In this document: positions 12,298 to 25,318 of the stretch, piece after piece
Layout of the letters: each line of letters opens with the position of its first letter
Numbering within the stretch: the stretch's first letter is position 1
Source of the DNA: Circinella umbellata
Taxonomy: Eukaryota > Mucoromycota > Mucoromycetes > Mucorales > Lichtheimiaceae
NCBI GenBank assembly: GCA_025093555.1
Contig: JAIWNF010000042.1
Span: forward strand, 186,001 to 250,000
Direction of reading: 5' to 3'
Length of the DNA stretch: 64,000 nucleotides
Program-made: the position numbers and the translations under genes
The notes under the pieces: model-generated
The model's input: the letters and a program-made list of their open reading frames with translations, nothing else
What the model was told of the DNA's origin: nothing
Databases searched by the model: none

Positions 12298-13189
12298 ATG
12301 CCAGTAAGCATTTGTTAATAGTATTCTTTATTATTATTATTTTTATGTCGCGCCTAATTTATTGAATTGTGTATGTATGAACATACGAACAAAAACCCTT
12401 TTCTTTTTTTTTTTATGCTAGGCATACCACTCTCAATTCAACGATGGCGATTACCAATCAGTCGGCAACATGTTTCTTTTGCCAGTGAAAACACGCTATC
12501 GAGGCAATGCACCTATGGGTAAGCTCTCTTTCTATTTTTTTCCTTTTCGTTTTTAGAATACATCCATTATATATACTTGTATAAACCCAGTTGCATCACA
12601 CAGCGAACAAAAAAAAAAAAAGAACGCCAAGGAAGTATCTATATATGCTCTATTAACTTGACAAATATTCTATAGCGGATCCAAATGCTGAAGATGTTAT
12701 TGACGAAGCTATCAGTCTTTTCCGTGCTAACTGCTTGTTCCGAAACTTTGAAATAAAAGGCAATGCAGACCGCGTCCTCATCTATTTAATCCTTTTCATT
12801 TCCGAGTGTCTCGGTAAAATCAATAAGAATACACCACAAGGTGACGCGTTGAAACAGTTGAGTACATTGGCCGTTTCTAGCTTTTCTATCCCTGGTGATC
12901 CAGGCTTCCCTTTGAATGCCATGTATGCTGCTCCTTCAGATAGATACCAAGCTGGTAAGACTTAAAATTATTACTTTTTTTTTTCTTTTACACACGCACA
13001 CACACACACATGTAAAACAGCAATAGCTGATATAAAAGTATTTACGAATTAGATCAAATGCGACAATATGTACAACAGCTGCGCCAAGAACTTGCTACTC
13101 GATTAGTAGAAACAATTTATGTGGATGGAAAACCAAGCAAATGGTGGATGTGTTTTTCAAAGAGAAAGTTTATGAATTTGAGCCTTTAG
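12298..13189 (+). CDS. ARPC3: Arp2/3 complex subunit 3 (p21-Arc)
   Basis: Modelled as four exons: 12298-12303, 12422-12518, 12676-12954, 13053-13189, giving 172 residues, close to the family's usual 175-180. It is a structural subunit of the Arp2/3 complex that nucleates branched actin filaments at the cortex and on endocytic patches. Family landmarks are AYHSQFND at the start, [45 protein letters not shown], and [16 protein letters not shown] near the C-terminus. The first coding exon is only ATGCCA (Met-Pro), followed by a GTAAGC donor; joining it to exon 2 gives MPAYHS, as in known orthologues. The gene converges on the phosphate transporter, 175 bp apart. Confidence 0.95.
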
Positions 13190-13364
13190 AAGGACATTTT
13201 TGTTGTTGTTATTTTTATGGGTAACGATGATGATTATTATTATTATTATTAAAAATACTGTTACATATTATTATTACATATGTGTATTTTATGACTATGT
13301 TTGAAGGAGAGAGGAAAGGTAGAATATGAATGTTTAAGCTTACAAAAAGAGAAAGGAACAACAG

Positions 13365-16300
13365 CTAATATCCAACACCACTAAGAATACCATAACCTAA
13401 AAGGATTGTGATAAGCCCAGCGATGATGGATGCTGGAACACCGCAAAGAACGAAATCTTTCATAGAAAGATAAGGTTTACCAGTAGGATCTTCTTGCATG
13501 ATGGCATTCATATTTGGAAAACTATATAATAAATACACGTTAGTATATATTCTTTTATTTAAATCCTTATTAGATGACACTATTATCTTACCCAGAAACT
13601 GGCAAACCCATAGCAATCGATGCAGTCAAACACGTAACCTAATAATCAGATCCTTAGCTTTTTTTTGTTTCTCTTTTTTGTGTAATTTTGAAATAAAAAG
13701 AGCTATTATTATTAAACTTACTATAATTAAAAGATCTGGATGAGGTACTGGAAGGTGTTCACCGACTTGTTTTACAATAGGTAAAATAATAAGTGCAGCC
13801 ACAGTATGACTTACAAACGTTGCAAACACCAATACTAAAATACCAAATATAAACAAAATGGCCAAGACAGACATTTCTTCCACTCCGTCTGCAATTCGAT
13901 GTCCAATAATATCTAATAACCCAGAGCTATTCACTGCGAATCCTAATGCCATTCCACCTTGAGCTATATTTAGAAAAGTGTTGTTGGTTGTCTGCTGCTT
14001 AGTAAAATTGATAATCCCACCACCATATTCAATTATGAAAAACTGTGTGTGTGGGTTCACATGATATCCATCCTTACTTACCTAATGTTACAACAGTCCA
14101 TAAAAAGTTATTTAAGTCTGTCTTACTTAACATATTTGTTCCAAAAAGAAGAACAAAGGGTATAAGTGCAATAACACCATTATCTCCCCAAAAGGATTCC
14201 ATAGCTGTTTCACCACACCATAAAGCAATGGTAAGTAAACAAACAAACACTACCCAAATTTGTGAATAATTTGGACGAGCAAATCCTGTGCTTTTGATAG
14301 CATTAATTCGAGGTGTAGAACGGGTAGGTCGAAAATAAAGCAATAGCATCCCCCAAGTGGTCATAATACAAATGATTGTTAAAGGTAGAGCAACCGCAAA
14401 CCAAATACCCCAACCCGGGTTCGGTTCTAGTAATTGAATGGCAATGATGTTTTGGGGGGATGCAATAGGAGATGAGAGACCACCAATACAGCTTGCTAAT
14501 GCAATACCCATAATAAGACATGGCCCAACTTTGGAATTTGGTGGCAGTGTTCGTAATATAGGCTTATTTTGTTGGTGTTGTTATAGAGAGAGATTCTTTT
14601 AGTAACGCTTCTATTTTACACATACAGCACTAGATATATTTGATATAATTTTTATACCTGCACCAAAGAAAAACAAAGGACGGGCGTAGCCACATTACTG
14701 ATCCACATACATAAAAAAGCAGCAAGATACATATTGACGAGAATAACCCAGTGAGGTCGTGTTCCAGCTTTACTTAATATAGCACCAGCAAATGCCTTTG
14801 TAACACCATGTCTACTAAGTGCAGCTGCAATAGCAAAACCACCAAGAAGCACAGAAATTGTACCGTTAAACATACTTGAGAATATTGCTTTCGAGGCATC
14901 TTTTGCACTCATTAAATTATTGCCATCAGGCTCTTTAATAATATCCATGGGTACAATAAGTAGAGCAATCAGATAAGCAGTTGCAAAAAGCGGTAAAGTC
15001 TAATATATATAAAAACAAGCCATGAGTCTATTAAATCGTAGAGAACAAAATCATTTATAAAAAAAAAATTACAATAGTAAAATAATGCCTTACTTCAAAT
15101 GCCCACATCAAAGCAGCAAAAATCAAAAGCGCAAGACATTTGCTTGCTGATTTATCATTCATTGTATCAAAACTCATTAAGAGAGCATATACAATTACAC
15201 TAAACAATAGAGTTATGATGCGCCTTAAATTCGTTCGACTTAAAAAAATATTGATATAAGGAATATTATAACCAGGTTGAGGCTCTACAGCGTGAGCATC
15301 GTATGCCTCACGTTCCTTTCCCACCATATCCTTCCACACTGTATTTCGTTCATAATGAATGTGATCACGCATATGTAACTTGAGCTCACTGTAAGCGCTT
15401 GTAAGATCACCTTCCGTAAACACAGCTGCATACATACACTCAATTAATTTCATGGCTGTCTCAATTTCTTGTATCCTAGCCGGTTGAAAAGGATGTGCCT
15501 TGATCACCACATTATTGCAATAGACAGTACGTAAATTGGATCCTGCAACCTTATCCCATTTTTTGGTGATTTTTTGAAACGCCTCGTGGTTCAAATGTAT
15601 ATATGACTTGAGTTCTGATAACAAAATATAAACGGAAGTACACCGAGCACGAAAGTTATAATATTTGTTGAATTCTTTGACTTCAGTCATTCTTCGTGTG
15701 AGTTCAGCGTTGGAACCAGTACGTCGTAAGAAACGTAAACCACGTAGCCAGTTAGAATCATGTTGTTCGTAACCATGAGTGAAAGTAGGTCCTCCCACTG
15801 TGTTCCGTCGTCCCAAATTATTATCTACTGATATGTAACTACCACCTGGTTGAGTCTCCGTAGAACTAAAAGCAAAAGGAATTTCATTCCTTGATTGACT
15901 TCCACTTTGTATATTTGATGTTGAATGACGACGATGTGGTACCCCTGGTGGCGATAAACTACTCGTGCGAGATGAGGCTGATGATGATGCTATATTGGCT
16001 ACTGATAAACGTGACATGGGTTCATTAATATGCTGATTCTTTTCGCTATTATCATTCTCCTCAATCGCTTTGCTAGTATCATCGACTTTGGTTACACTTG
16101 TCATACTACTCGACGGTAGTAGTTCCAATGGTGCTGTTGTATATCCGGCCAAAAGCGTATCCAATTTTTCCAATTTATGCTCAGAATCAGCACTGCTCCA
16201 AGTTAATTCATGATTCAATGTTTCATCAGGCAATGGAACATTAAATTCATCGAATTGGGCCCGAAGTGTTTTTGCTTCTTCAAATACTTCGGTTTCTTTT

Positions 16301-16774
16301 TGCTCATAGAATGTACACACTTTATCCAATTGTTTATCACATTCTTCAATAAATTGTTGATCGTCCGCACTACGTCTTTCCCCTTGTTCTTCTTCTTCAA
16401 GTGCTGTGCTAAAAGTGGGTGCGATGGATACACGTCGAGAAGAGTATTGTTGTTGCTGTTGTGGCTGATTTTGTCCTGCTGCTATTGACGATGGGACAAT
16501 CAATGGCTTTTCGACACTTCCTTCTTCCATAGTATGATTCATACTAGGTTGACGGTTTAGCATTCGCTGGACATTCGCTCTTTCGATGCGATAGGCTAGT
16601 TTCTTTAAATGATCATAACTAAGCAAATAAAAAAAAATAGAAGAAACAAATAATCAAATAATCAAATTTTTATAATTGATGTTTGTTGATTTATTATTAT
16701 GAATAAACTTACTCTACATATTGATCAACCCACTCCGGAACAGCATTCAAGATAAGAGTGTGAGCAAACTTCAT
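13365..16774 (-). CDS. SPX-domain low-affinity phosphate transporter (Pho87/Pho90/Pho91 type)
   Basis: Modelled as seven exons: 16774-16713, 16618-15094, 14999-14658, 14562-14082, 13963-13722, 13638-13592, 13521-13365, giving 951 residues. The N-terminal third is an SPX domain (MKFAHTLILNAVPEW, then YDHLKKLAYRIER), which senses inositol pyrophosphates and restrains transport. The C-terminal half has about a dozen hydrophobic helices of the SLC13/ArsB-NhaD superfamily, with signatures such as SNVATPVLCF, GGLSSPIASPQN and GGMALGFAVNSSGLLD. The expected role is phosphate import at the plasma membrane or vacuolar export. The acceptor at 13964 was chosen because it restores LAQGGMALG; the closer AG creates a frameshift. 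I cannot tell Pho90 from Pho91. A Ser/Thr-rich insert (about 180-290) lies within the SPX half. Confidence 0.92.
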
Positions 16775-17006
16775 TTATCTCTAAAATGGTATATTAAAAA
16801 GGATTTTTTTTCTAAAAGAAAAACAAATGTAGTGTATGATAATGATATATTGATAGATAAAGAAAGAATGAAATAAAGAAATAAACGAGAGAAAACAAAA
16901 AATAAACAAAAAACAAAAAACAAATGGTTGCAAGGGAAATTTTTTGATTTGACAGGTAAATTACTTTTTAGGGACAAAGAGAAACCCCTTGTTTATTATA
17001 CAATTA

Positions 17007-18190
17007 CTATTGTAAACGACAAACATTGGTAGCCATTGAAGACCAAGCACCCATAATACTACCCACAATAAAATCATCTTTTTCATCTTCTGTTTGATGT
17101 GCTAAAATTTGTCTTAACCACGTACAGTTAAATCGTCGATGATCGTTACGTGCTTCACACCGTACAACGGAATTATATAATTCTCGAATTTGTCGTTGTC
17201 CATAACTACTCATACGTACATTTTGTGTCGTAGTAAAAATAAGATTTGGTACGAATGTTTTTGGTGATAACTTGAAAATACGTGTTAATTCGGCCACAAA
17301 ACCATCTAAATTAATAAGAAAAAAAAACAATGATATGAATAAATGAATCTTGTTTCTTATTCATTTGATATGATATATACATATGAACCACGCACACCTC
17401 CTTTCTTTATTTATTTACCTGTTGGATCTAAAACAGCTTCAATAGCATCATCTAATTCATCACGTACTTCTTCATCCACGTGTGTAAATATGATAACCAC
17501 AAAATTCCAAAAGTCTTTACCCAATAATTGTTGAAATAAATTAAGCATGTCTTGGGTATATGCATCCAATCTTTATTACCATCACCACCACCAAAAACAA
17601 CAATAATAATAGTAATAGTAATAATAAACCCCCAGATTAGTTGTCGTAACCCACCTTAAGTACACTGCTACTTATGTAAATACTATTATTGTTATTATTA
17701 ATTACCTACCGAATATCCTTAATATCAAAAACGAGCAAAAATGCACTAACACCAAAGGCAAGACTTTTAAAATAGCGCACCATTTCTTGTACATTTTGTC
17801 GATCTCTTGCAGAAGTATCACATAAACCAGGGGTATCAATCATATGAACATATTTTGTTGTAGGTGCATACTTCCATGGTCTAACTTGACTTTCAATTTC
17901 CATAGTTGTTGCCTATCATACATCCAGGCATAGCGATGTTACGCGTCGTTATTATTATTATTATACTACTGTGTTATAATACAAGTCCCTAATTTTTTTC
18001 TTTCATTTTTTGTTTTGTCTTTGCTTACATAAGCTTCACCAGTACGAAAAATACGTTCACCTGCCATGGCATTAAGTAAACTTGATTTACCAGTACCTAC
18101 AGCACCAACAGCACTTACGACATGGGTTCGTGGATCTTGAAGATGAGCATCTCGATTGGCTTCATTTAATACTGCATTGGAATAGGTCAT
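17007..18190 (-). CDS. AIG1/GIMAP-like P-loop GTPase
   Basis: Modelled as four exons: 18190-18029, 17912-17710, 17570-17419, 17305-17007, giving 271 residues. GTPase motifs are visible: G1 GAVGTGKS at 29-36, a conserved Thr shortly before ESQVRPW (G2 candidate), G3 DTPG at about 80-83, and G4-like THVD at about 151-154. The order and the long segment after G3 resemble the AIG1 (avrRpt2-induced/GIMAP) branch of TRAFAC GTPases. A C-terminal helical region follows, with no clear membrane anchor or lipid-modification motif. Function in fungi is unknown to me; membrane-associated or stress roles in plants and animals do not transfer safely. It lies in tandem 232 bp upstream of the phosphate transporter on the same strand, likely under its own promoter. 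Confidence 0.8.
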
Positions 18191-21100
18191 TTTTTGTTAT
18201 ATATGTCTAATAATATGAGTGGTGTATATGTATATTTGGGTGTAACTACTGCTACTGAATAAACAGTTGAAAACAATAGAGCAGACGCAAAAAAAAAAAA
18301 AAAATTAATTGGACTTTGAAAGAACAGTATAGAAAACTCGCACAAAGATGAAAGAAGAAAAAGCTGCAAGTGGCGGAAAAGTAACTGTAACATTGCTGCA
18401 TGAGAACGTAACACAAAAAAACAAAGGCTCTCTCCGCAATATTAGTACCCCCAAGGAAAGCAATGTATTCATTAGCTAAATTGTAAAGATAGAAACATTT
18501 TTGACCAACCCAATAAAGTCTTGGGCAGGAAAAAAGAGACTAGATCCGATCACAGTTATGTTTATATACGCGATAATATTACTTTTCTCAAAAAAGTACA
18601 CCTCATTTCCTGCATATTACATGGTATTGCATGTGGCTAAAAGCAGTATTAATTCATCAAAAAGTTCAGACCATCGCAGCATAAAAACATGTCACACTTT
18701 TGCTTGGATACAATAGGAATCATTTATTCAATAAAGGAATGTAGTATCTATATATAAAAATGTAGCTGTCTTTGCTTGTGGGGAGTAGAAAAAATGATAG
18801 AGTGCTAATTCTAACTCTTGTTGAGTATTTTGGAATGACACGCTTGCACATTTGAGCTCTGTATGTTTCATCCACTTTTTTTCTTCGTCTGACAGATTGT
18901 CTTTGATTAAAAGTAGATCTGCCCTATTTAGAAATATTTACAATTCATACTTGTGACGAAGAAAGGAATTCTTTTTCTTTTCGAAATGTAATTGAACTTC
19001 AGCTTTGTGTGCCGTAGCAAACTACTAAGCACACCGTATGTATGACAAGAAAAACACGACATTAATGCACTTACTTTTTGTGTCGTGGAATTACACATAC
19101 AATAAAGTTGGATTGGTTGCCGATAACAAAAAAAACCAATTTGATCAGTCTCATTCCTATTGAGCAAATGGTTAAGCAAATTGTATGATCTTGGTACGTA
19201 TAATACAACATGATACATCACGTATGCTAATTCAGAGTCCTTTACGTAGAAAAGCCGATGAAAGATGGAACTGAAGTGGCGCAAGTAAACTATTTTAGAT
19301 AATAATAATATCATTACACAACAAAACAAAAATCAATTCAACAAGTTATACATTTGACGTATGTCCTTATATGGTAGTAATCCGGATCGTTGCTATATAT
19401 ATATGCCTACAATAATTACTGTAGGCATCAAATCAAATTTCTTGTTAAATACACATGTATGTATCTTACCCTATGAAAGATCTTATAGTCTAATATGTAT
19501 ATGATAATATACAAATAAATGTTTATATATATATATATATATATATGTATTGTTGAAGAACTTAATTATATTATTGGTTATGCATAAAAAAGTATACATT
19601 GTACAGTAGCTTACTTTTTTCAACATGTGGGCTCAGCAAGTAGTGTGATGTACTCTTCTGAGAGTTGAAATAAGCTTTTTGTTTGTACATTATTCGTCGT
19701 AACACACACAAAAAAGGGGGTTAGGGATAAATAAGGTACTGTAATACCCGAATAATGAACTATTCTTCTTGGCAAAATAAAAATATTAAACCATGGGTAT
19801 TAATATCGTTTTTGAGCTTGTCGTATATAATACTGGCAAAAAATTATTAAAATATTCCATATGCTGCTCAGCAACATTCATATTAATTTGTGATTACCGT
19901 ATAATCAAAAAGAACTATTATTAGTAAAAAAAAAAGTGATTCATATTATGCGGGGGAAATAAAGCCTCTTTGATATTATTGTTGTTGTACAAAGCTGACA
20001 GGCAACAAATGTACTCATTATAATAGTATCTTGTTCTGTATGATAATACTAGTATTCACGAGATGATTTATAATCGATACTGAATAATAGTAATGATAAT
20101 GACGATTCTTGTTTAGGGCGCAAAGTAATAATTTTATTTTTAGGGAATCCAAATTGATAATACGTACCTGGGAGTGACCATCTAATACGTTATAAATTAT
20201 TATTTAATCATCTTCCAAACTTACTTCATACACATAATAGTGATTACAGATATACATACGTAGGCATAAAAAGAGAAAGAAGAATGGTTCTTATTGTTAT
20301 TGTTATTTTTATTATCTATAATATTATTCGTACATCAAAATTGATTATAATTTTTCTAAAAAAAAAAAAAGAAAGAACAATAATTGTATTACGTAGGCGA
20401 TAATGAGTCAAAGAAAGAAAGTATGCAATAATTATGAAAAAGAATCTCACAAACACACACACACACACACACATACCTATAACATTCGCTGCTGGGTTTT
20501 TTTTCAGTTACTGCAATGTGTTTTGTTTGGTGTTGTATTTACGTTCGACATAATAAAGATCGACGACAACACACTTCAAGCTTTTTTGAAGATCAAACAA
20601 TAAGAGTAAATGTTGTTGGCGTATTTTAGGTTTATGATAATCATTAGTAAGGATATGAATTTTAAAATCAATAATTATTTATCAATTTTCATTTCTATGA
20701 AAGTACGTATAAATGTAATAAAAAGAATATTAAAAAAGATATACATTAGGGGTTGTTGACAATGATGATGATCCAGACTAACACTAACAAAGTTTTTCAT
20801 ATAATCCCTATCCATCAAAAAGTGATGCCCCGTAATAATAGATGTTTTAAAAAAAAATACCTAACCTCCTTTTATAGTGGCCTTTTTTTAATATAGCATT
20901 TTTCGTTTAGATCAACTTTGTTTCTTATTTTACACACATAGATAAACATCCACATACACCGATTATATACCACCGAGTAAAAATATAGGGTCACTAACTA
21001 CTATTATTATCTATAGAAAGAAAGAGAAAAAAAAAAGGTATTTCTTTTTACATTCTGTGTAGCGTTTCACAGACCGATCACTCTTAAAATGGTTTTCAAG

Positions 21101-22166
21101 GAAAGACAACATGTGTTGAATTACGCAGATTTAACATGTGGTGTGATGAATTCTTCTCACATCATCATAAGAAGCAACAAAAAAAAAATGAATTGTCATG
21201 GAAACAGCAAGAAAACAAGAAACTCTACAGCTCCCCAAATTATTATCGTTGATCAGTCATAATTGATAACCATATTCACTTTTATTGAAAAATAGCGACG
21301 ATGATCACGATGATGATAATGCTGTTCCTATAAAATTAAAGATGGCACGTTTATACATATATAAGATTAAGGGCGGGCATTTACAGATATATTATTCTCT
21401 CGCGTTCCCCTCCTTTTATTTGTTTTGCTTCTCTCCCCAAGAAAACCCGACTTTAGTTTTTTATGGTCGTCTAACATGCTGCATACTACCCGGCAATTCT
21501 GCATAATTGTACTTTTGATAAAAAGAAAGTATAAACATGTACATATCAATATAAAAGCCAATTGTTACTGGTGCATTGATATATGTAAAAAATATTACTC
21601 TTAAGACAACTACGCATACCATACCGAAACATTTTGCTCACTTGTATATATATGTTTATATATGCATTAATAAATATAAATATAAGTACTTATATTTATC
21701 CTATCCTATCAGGAGATTGTTGAATATTGTTTTTGTTTTTGTTTTTGTTATTATCACACAAAAACATGCACATAAACATAGTGTTCCATCATCCGTGGCG
21801 CAATGCCAAAAAGAAGAAAGAATGGTGGAACAAAAAAGATAGTTTAAAAAGGAGGACTTTGGGGGAGATGAAGAAAGAAGGAAATAGAAAGGAAGATAAA
21901 CGATGGAAAAAAAAAGGATTAACTAATAGTTTCTAATATTGTCATCTACCAACAGTATTGTCTTATCGTAACATACTAATATCGTAATAGATTCTTTTGA
22001 GAAGCATATAAACAAATTACAGGATTGTATTCAATGAATGATTGTATATATTCAATAAAAATAACTGCTGGTATATAATTATGAACCCAGTAAGGTAATC
22101 ATCTGCTGAGGACAAAGAGAACGAAATATAAAAAAAGCAACTTCTCAAAAAAGACAAGTGCGTGTG
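18191..22166. other. 4-kb intergenic tract without a recognisable gene
   Basis: I read both strands and see no convincing exon. The region holds microsatellites ((CA)n at about 20453-20473, (TA)n at about 19526-19545), AT-rich sequence and several short open frames of low complexity. A minus-strand frame at 19329-18928 is the longest but starts with TTG and matches nothing I know. A long UTR or non-coding RNA of the downstream PH gene cannot be excluded. Confidence 0.4.
20453..20473 (+). repeat. (CA)n microsatellite
   Basis: About ten uninterrupted CA units lie in the intergenic tract. Confidence 0.85.
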
Positions 22167-22345
22167 CTATGCTCAATATTTCTCCCTCCCCCTTTCTTCC
22201 CCCCAAAACTCCTTTTTGAACCGCTTTTTTTTACACTGATTTCTTGTTCTTGTTATTCTTCTTTTTCCTTTTCCTTTTCCTCTCTCTTTCTCTTTCTCTC
22301 TTTCCCCCCCTCTTTTCTATTTTTTATCTTTTCTTTTCTATTTCG
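22167..22345 (+). promoter_or_regulatory. Long pyrimidine tract upstream of the PH-domain gene
   Basis: About 180 bases are almost entirely C and T on the plus strand, ending some 120 bp before the ATG at 22467. CT-rich blocks like this often mark core promoters or transcription starts of expressed fungal genes. The role here is inferred from position only. Confidence 0.5.
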
Positions 22346-22466
22346 AAAAGAGAAAAGAAAATACTCAACCTGTTTTTAATTTTTAAATCGCAAACAACGA
22401 AAAACTCAACCAAGGCAAATCACTACATAAAACAGCTGCCATTGCCATTTATTTTATTTTTTCGCA

Positions 22467-23207
22467 ATGCCACATCATCAGCAACAACGACCGGAACGGG
22501 ATGCACTTGATCGAGGAGTATTAATAAAAGGTACTGAAGAAGTACCTGCAACAGCACCTATATTCGAGGGACATCTTTATTTACAACATCCAGAGAAGAA
22601 AAATCGTTGGCAGTGGCGGTTATTTCGTTTTGACGGAACTTCTTTTACATGCTTATCAACGCGAAAGATCAAATTACCCAAAGATACACCTGTTGATTCT
22701 GCGATTATGAGACAAGAAACATTATTGGCATCACGATCAACACAACAAACTTTAAATAAATCTCAATTAAATACTTCACCTTCCTTCAATACATCACATA
22801 CATCACCTCTATTAGCAACACCCAAAGATAAATCTCTGCGTCTTATTTCATTGGCTAATAGTATGCCTGATCTTCAAACTACTGACAAACAACAGCAACA
22901 ACAAACAACAGTACCACCAAATAACAATGAGGAAACGGTAGTTATGGCCAGTTATTATCAATTACCTAAATGGACCGTAGATATATCTAACATTTCTGCA
23001 ATTTCCGTATTAAAACAGCAATCCACTAAAAAGATGTCTCCTTTTTCTACATCTTCGAACGGTTCTAAATCGAAATGTTTTTGTGTTCGCACATTTGACG
23101 GTGAATGCTATATTATGAAAGCTCAAAAACATAAAGATTTGGAACGTTGGCTTTTTGTTCTCACGAAGATGTGGAGATATGCACAAACCATACGAAATCA
23201 ACTTATT

Positions 23208-23238
<31 letters not shown>

Positions 23239-25318
23239 TAATGACGTCTTCCTCTTCTTCTCTTCTATTACACCAACAACCACAGCAACGTCATCATTAC
23301 CCTCACCAGCCACCACAACAGCCATCACTTGTACAGTTATCACAAAGTTCGCCTTCTTATCGCATCAGTAGTAAACAGATTTGGGAATCACCACCCGAAA
23401 ACATGCATCGTCCCGTAGTAGATGTGAATAATACAATGATGATGCGAAATTTGGTCCCGCCACCATCATTTCATCAACCACTCCCACCTAGTAATAACAA
23501 CAACACCATTAATAATAATATAAACAAGGGTAGCAGATCAATACCTTCCTCTTCTTTACCTTATGACAACAGATACAAACCACCCATGTTGTCAACAGAA
23601 AAAGTACATTGGATTGATCAATGGAGAGAATCATTAGCTGAATTAGCAGCTTATGATACATCATCACCACCACCCATCGAACCCATTCCAGATGATGATA
23701 ATATGAGTTCCATAAGCGGGCTTACGAGCATTAGTTTGCGTGAAAAATCTACAGCAGCAAGAAAAGCACAGCAAAGTACTATGGTATCTGCTCCACGACG
23801 TAAAAAATCTAAACGATCCGTTCGATCTGTTGCCAGTGCCATTAAACGAAATAATAATGGTTATGATAATAATACAACAATAACGTCCAAATCAAATAGT
23901 ATCGCACCAGCCGATGCATCATCCGCTGATATTTTACCGCAAGAATTACCCTTGGATGATCGACCGAGTACCTCCTTGAAGAAAAAACGTTCCGATGAAG
24001 TTAAAAACTGGATATCAAATAATACGTCTAATAGTATTAATCCTACTTCTCCAGTATTAGTACCAAGTAAGAATAATATAATGTGATATTGAAAATATTA
24101 TCTTTCTATTTTTTTTTCTTTTGTTTTGCTGACAAACATGTATACAACAACAAAATAGCACCTGAGATTAACTTTTTCCAAGACGCAAGAACAATTTTAG
24201 ATGGAGATGGAGATCAACTAAATGATAAATCTGTTCGATATCATTCATCCATTCGTGGACGAAATGTTCGATTAGTTGAAGAAGATCAACAACAACAGAA
24301 TGATAATCAAGGAATTGCTTTATCACCTACTAAAATTATTAGCCACCGTGCATCCATCATAGCAGATGATCAAATCTATGGTATATCCCCGTTACAAACA
24401 TTAGCCAAAGCAGAAAGCACGGACATTCTCCAACAACATATTGATCATGCAAAACGTAGTAGTAGTCCAGCACTATTACGGCATATTACAAATCCTGAAC
24501 AGCAAGAAGATGAAGATGAAAACATGAGTTTAGCCGATCTTCAACGATCACTACGAAGAATTAGTATGAATGAACAACCTAAACAACCACTATCACATCC
24601 TTCAACAAATCGTGCGAGATCACCATCAGCATCTTCTATATTGGATCGAAGAATTTCCACTTTGGATCAACATCAGCATTTTGTTCAAAGTAGTAAACCG
24701 GAACAGATTCAGCATCAACAACATCATTATAATTATGATTACTCACATCGAATGGTATCTTCTTTACCAAATAATACGAACGATAGTGCTAATAACAACT
24801 ATCCATCACCACCCACGTTTGTTCATGCTTCTCCGTCATCATCATCCATAATAAATAATAGTACGACCCCACTCCCGATTGTTGCCCCTGCTGTTCCACC
24901 AATGCCAGTTGTTGTTGGGGGCGGAGCTCCTCTCATTCTTCCTCACACTCCTCCGCATCAAGCACCACCACCACCTCGTGCTTATTATGCACAACCTGTC
25001 GTCTCTTCTTCAGAGTTGACAAGCAAGTCAATGCATCGCTATCCTGATCCATCTATTGAACAAACACATTATCACTATAACAATAGTCATAACATGGAAT
25101 ACATGAAAAAGAGACCAAAATCATGGATGCTTCCTTCGTCTACTTCCGCAACTTCATTAATACCTGAAAAGCAACAACAACAACAGCAACAACAAAATCT
25201 TTTATATATAAAGCATTCGAATAATTCAGCAACAGCTATAGGACAACATCCTACAACAAGGAGGTCTATAGACGTTATGATGGATACCCAAAGGAGCGAA
25301 AATAATACCAGATGGTAA
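22467..25318 (+). CDS. Large PH-domain protein with disordered Gln/Pro/Ser-rich tail
   Basis: Modelled as two exons: 22467-24066 and 24159-25318, giving 919 residues. Residues 34-70 and 155-240 together look like one pleckstrin-homology domain split by a low-complexity insert: strands FEGHLYL and WQWRLFRFDGTSFTCL, then WTVDISNISAISVL, CFCVRTFDGECYIM, and a terminal helix KDLERWLFVLTKMW. The rest is rich in Gln, Ser, Pro and Asn, with polyQ runs (about residues 248-257 and near 870) and basic Ser patches that could be phosphorylated. Such proteins usually bind phosphoinositides or act as cortical scaffolds. I do not recognise a specific orthologue. The intron is supported by a GTAAGA donor and by frame continuity into PEINFFQDAR. 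Confidence 0.78.

Noticed and set aside
13498..13743. Plus-strand frame over the phosphate transporter 3' end
   Set aside because: It spans introns and antisense of conserved membrane helices; no independent support.
18928..19329. 133-codon minus-strand frame
   Set aside because: It begins with TTG, has no recognisable motif or supportive splice sites, and is rich in residues expected from AT-rich DNA.
19526..19545. (TA)n run and other simple repeats as a possible CRISPR or centromere signal
   Set aside because: Plain microsatellites; no repeat-spacer periodicity anywhere in the window.
22158..22510. Overlapping Phe/Leu/Ser-rich frames before the PH gene
   Set aside because: They translate the pyrimidine tract; low complexity, no homology.
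23147..23371. Thr-rich plus-strand frame within the PH gene
   Set aside because: It is a frame-shifted reading of the CAA repeat that encodes polyglutamine.
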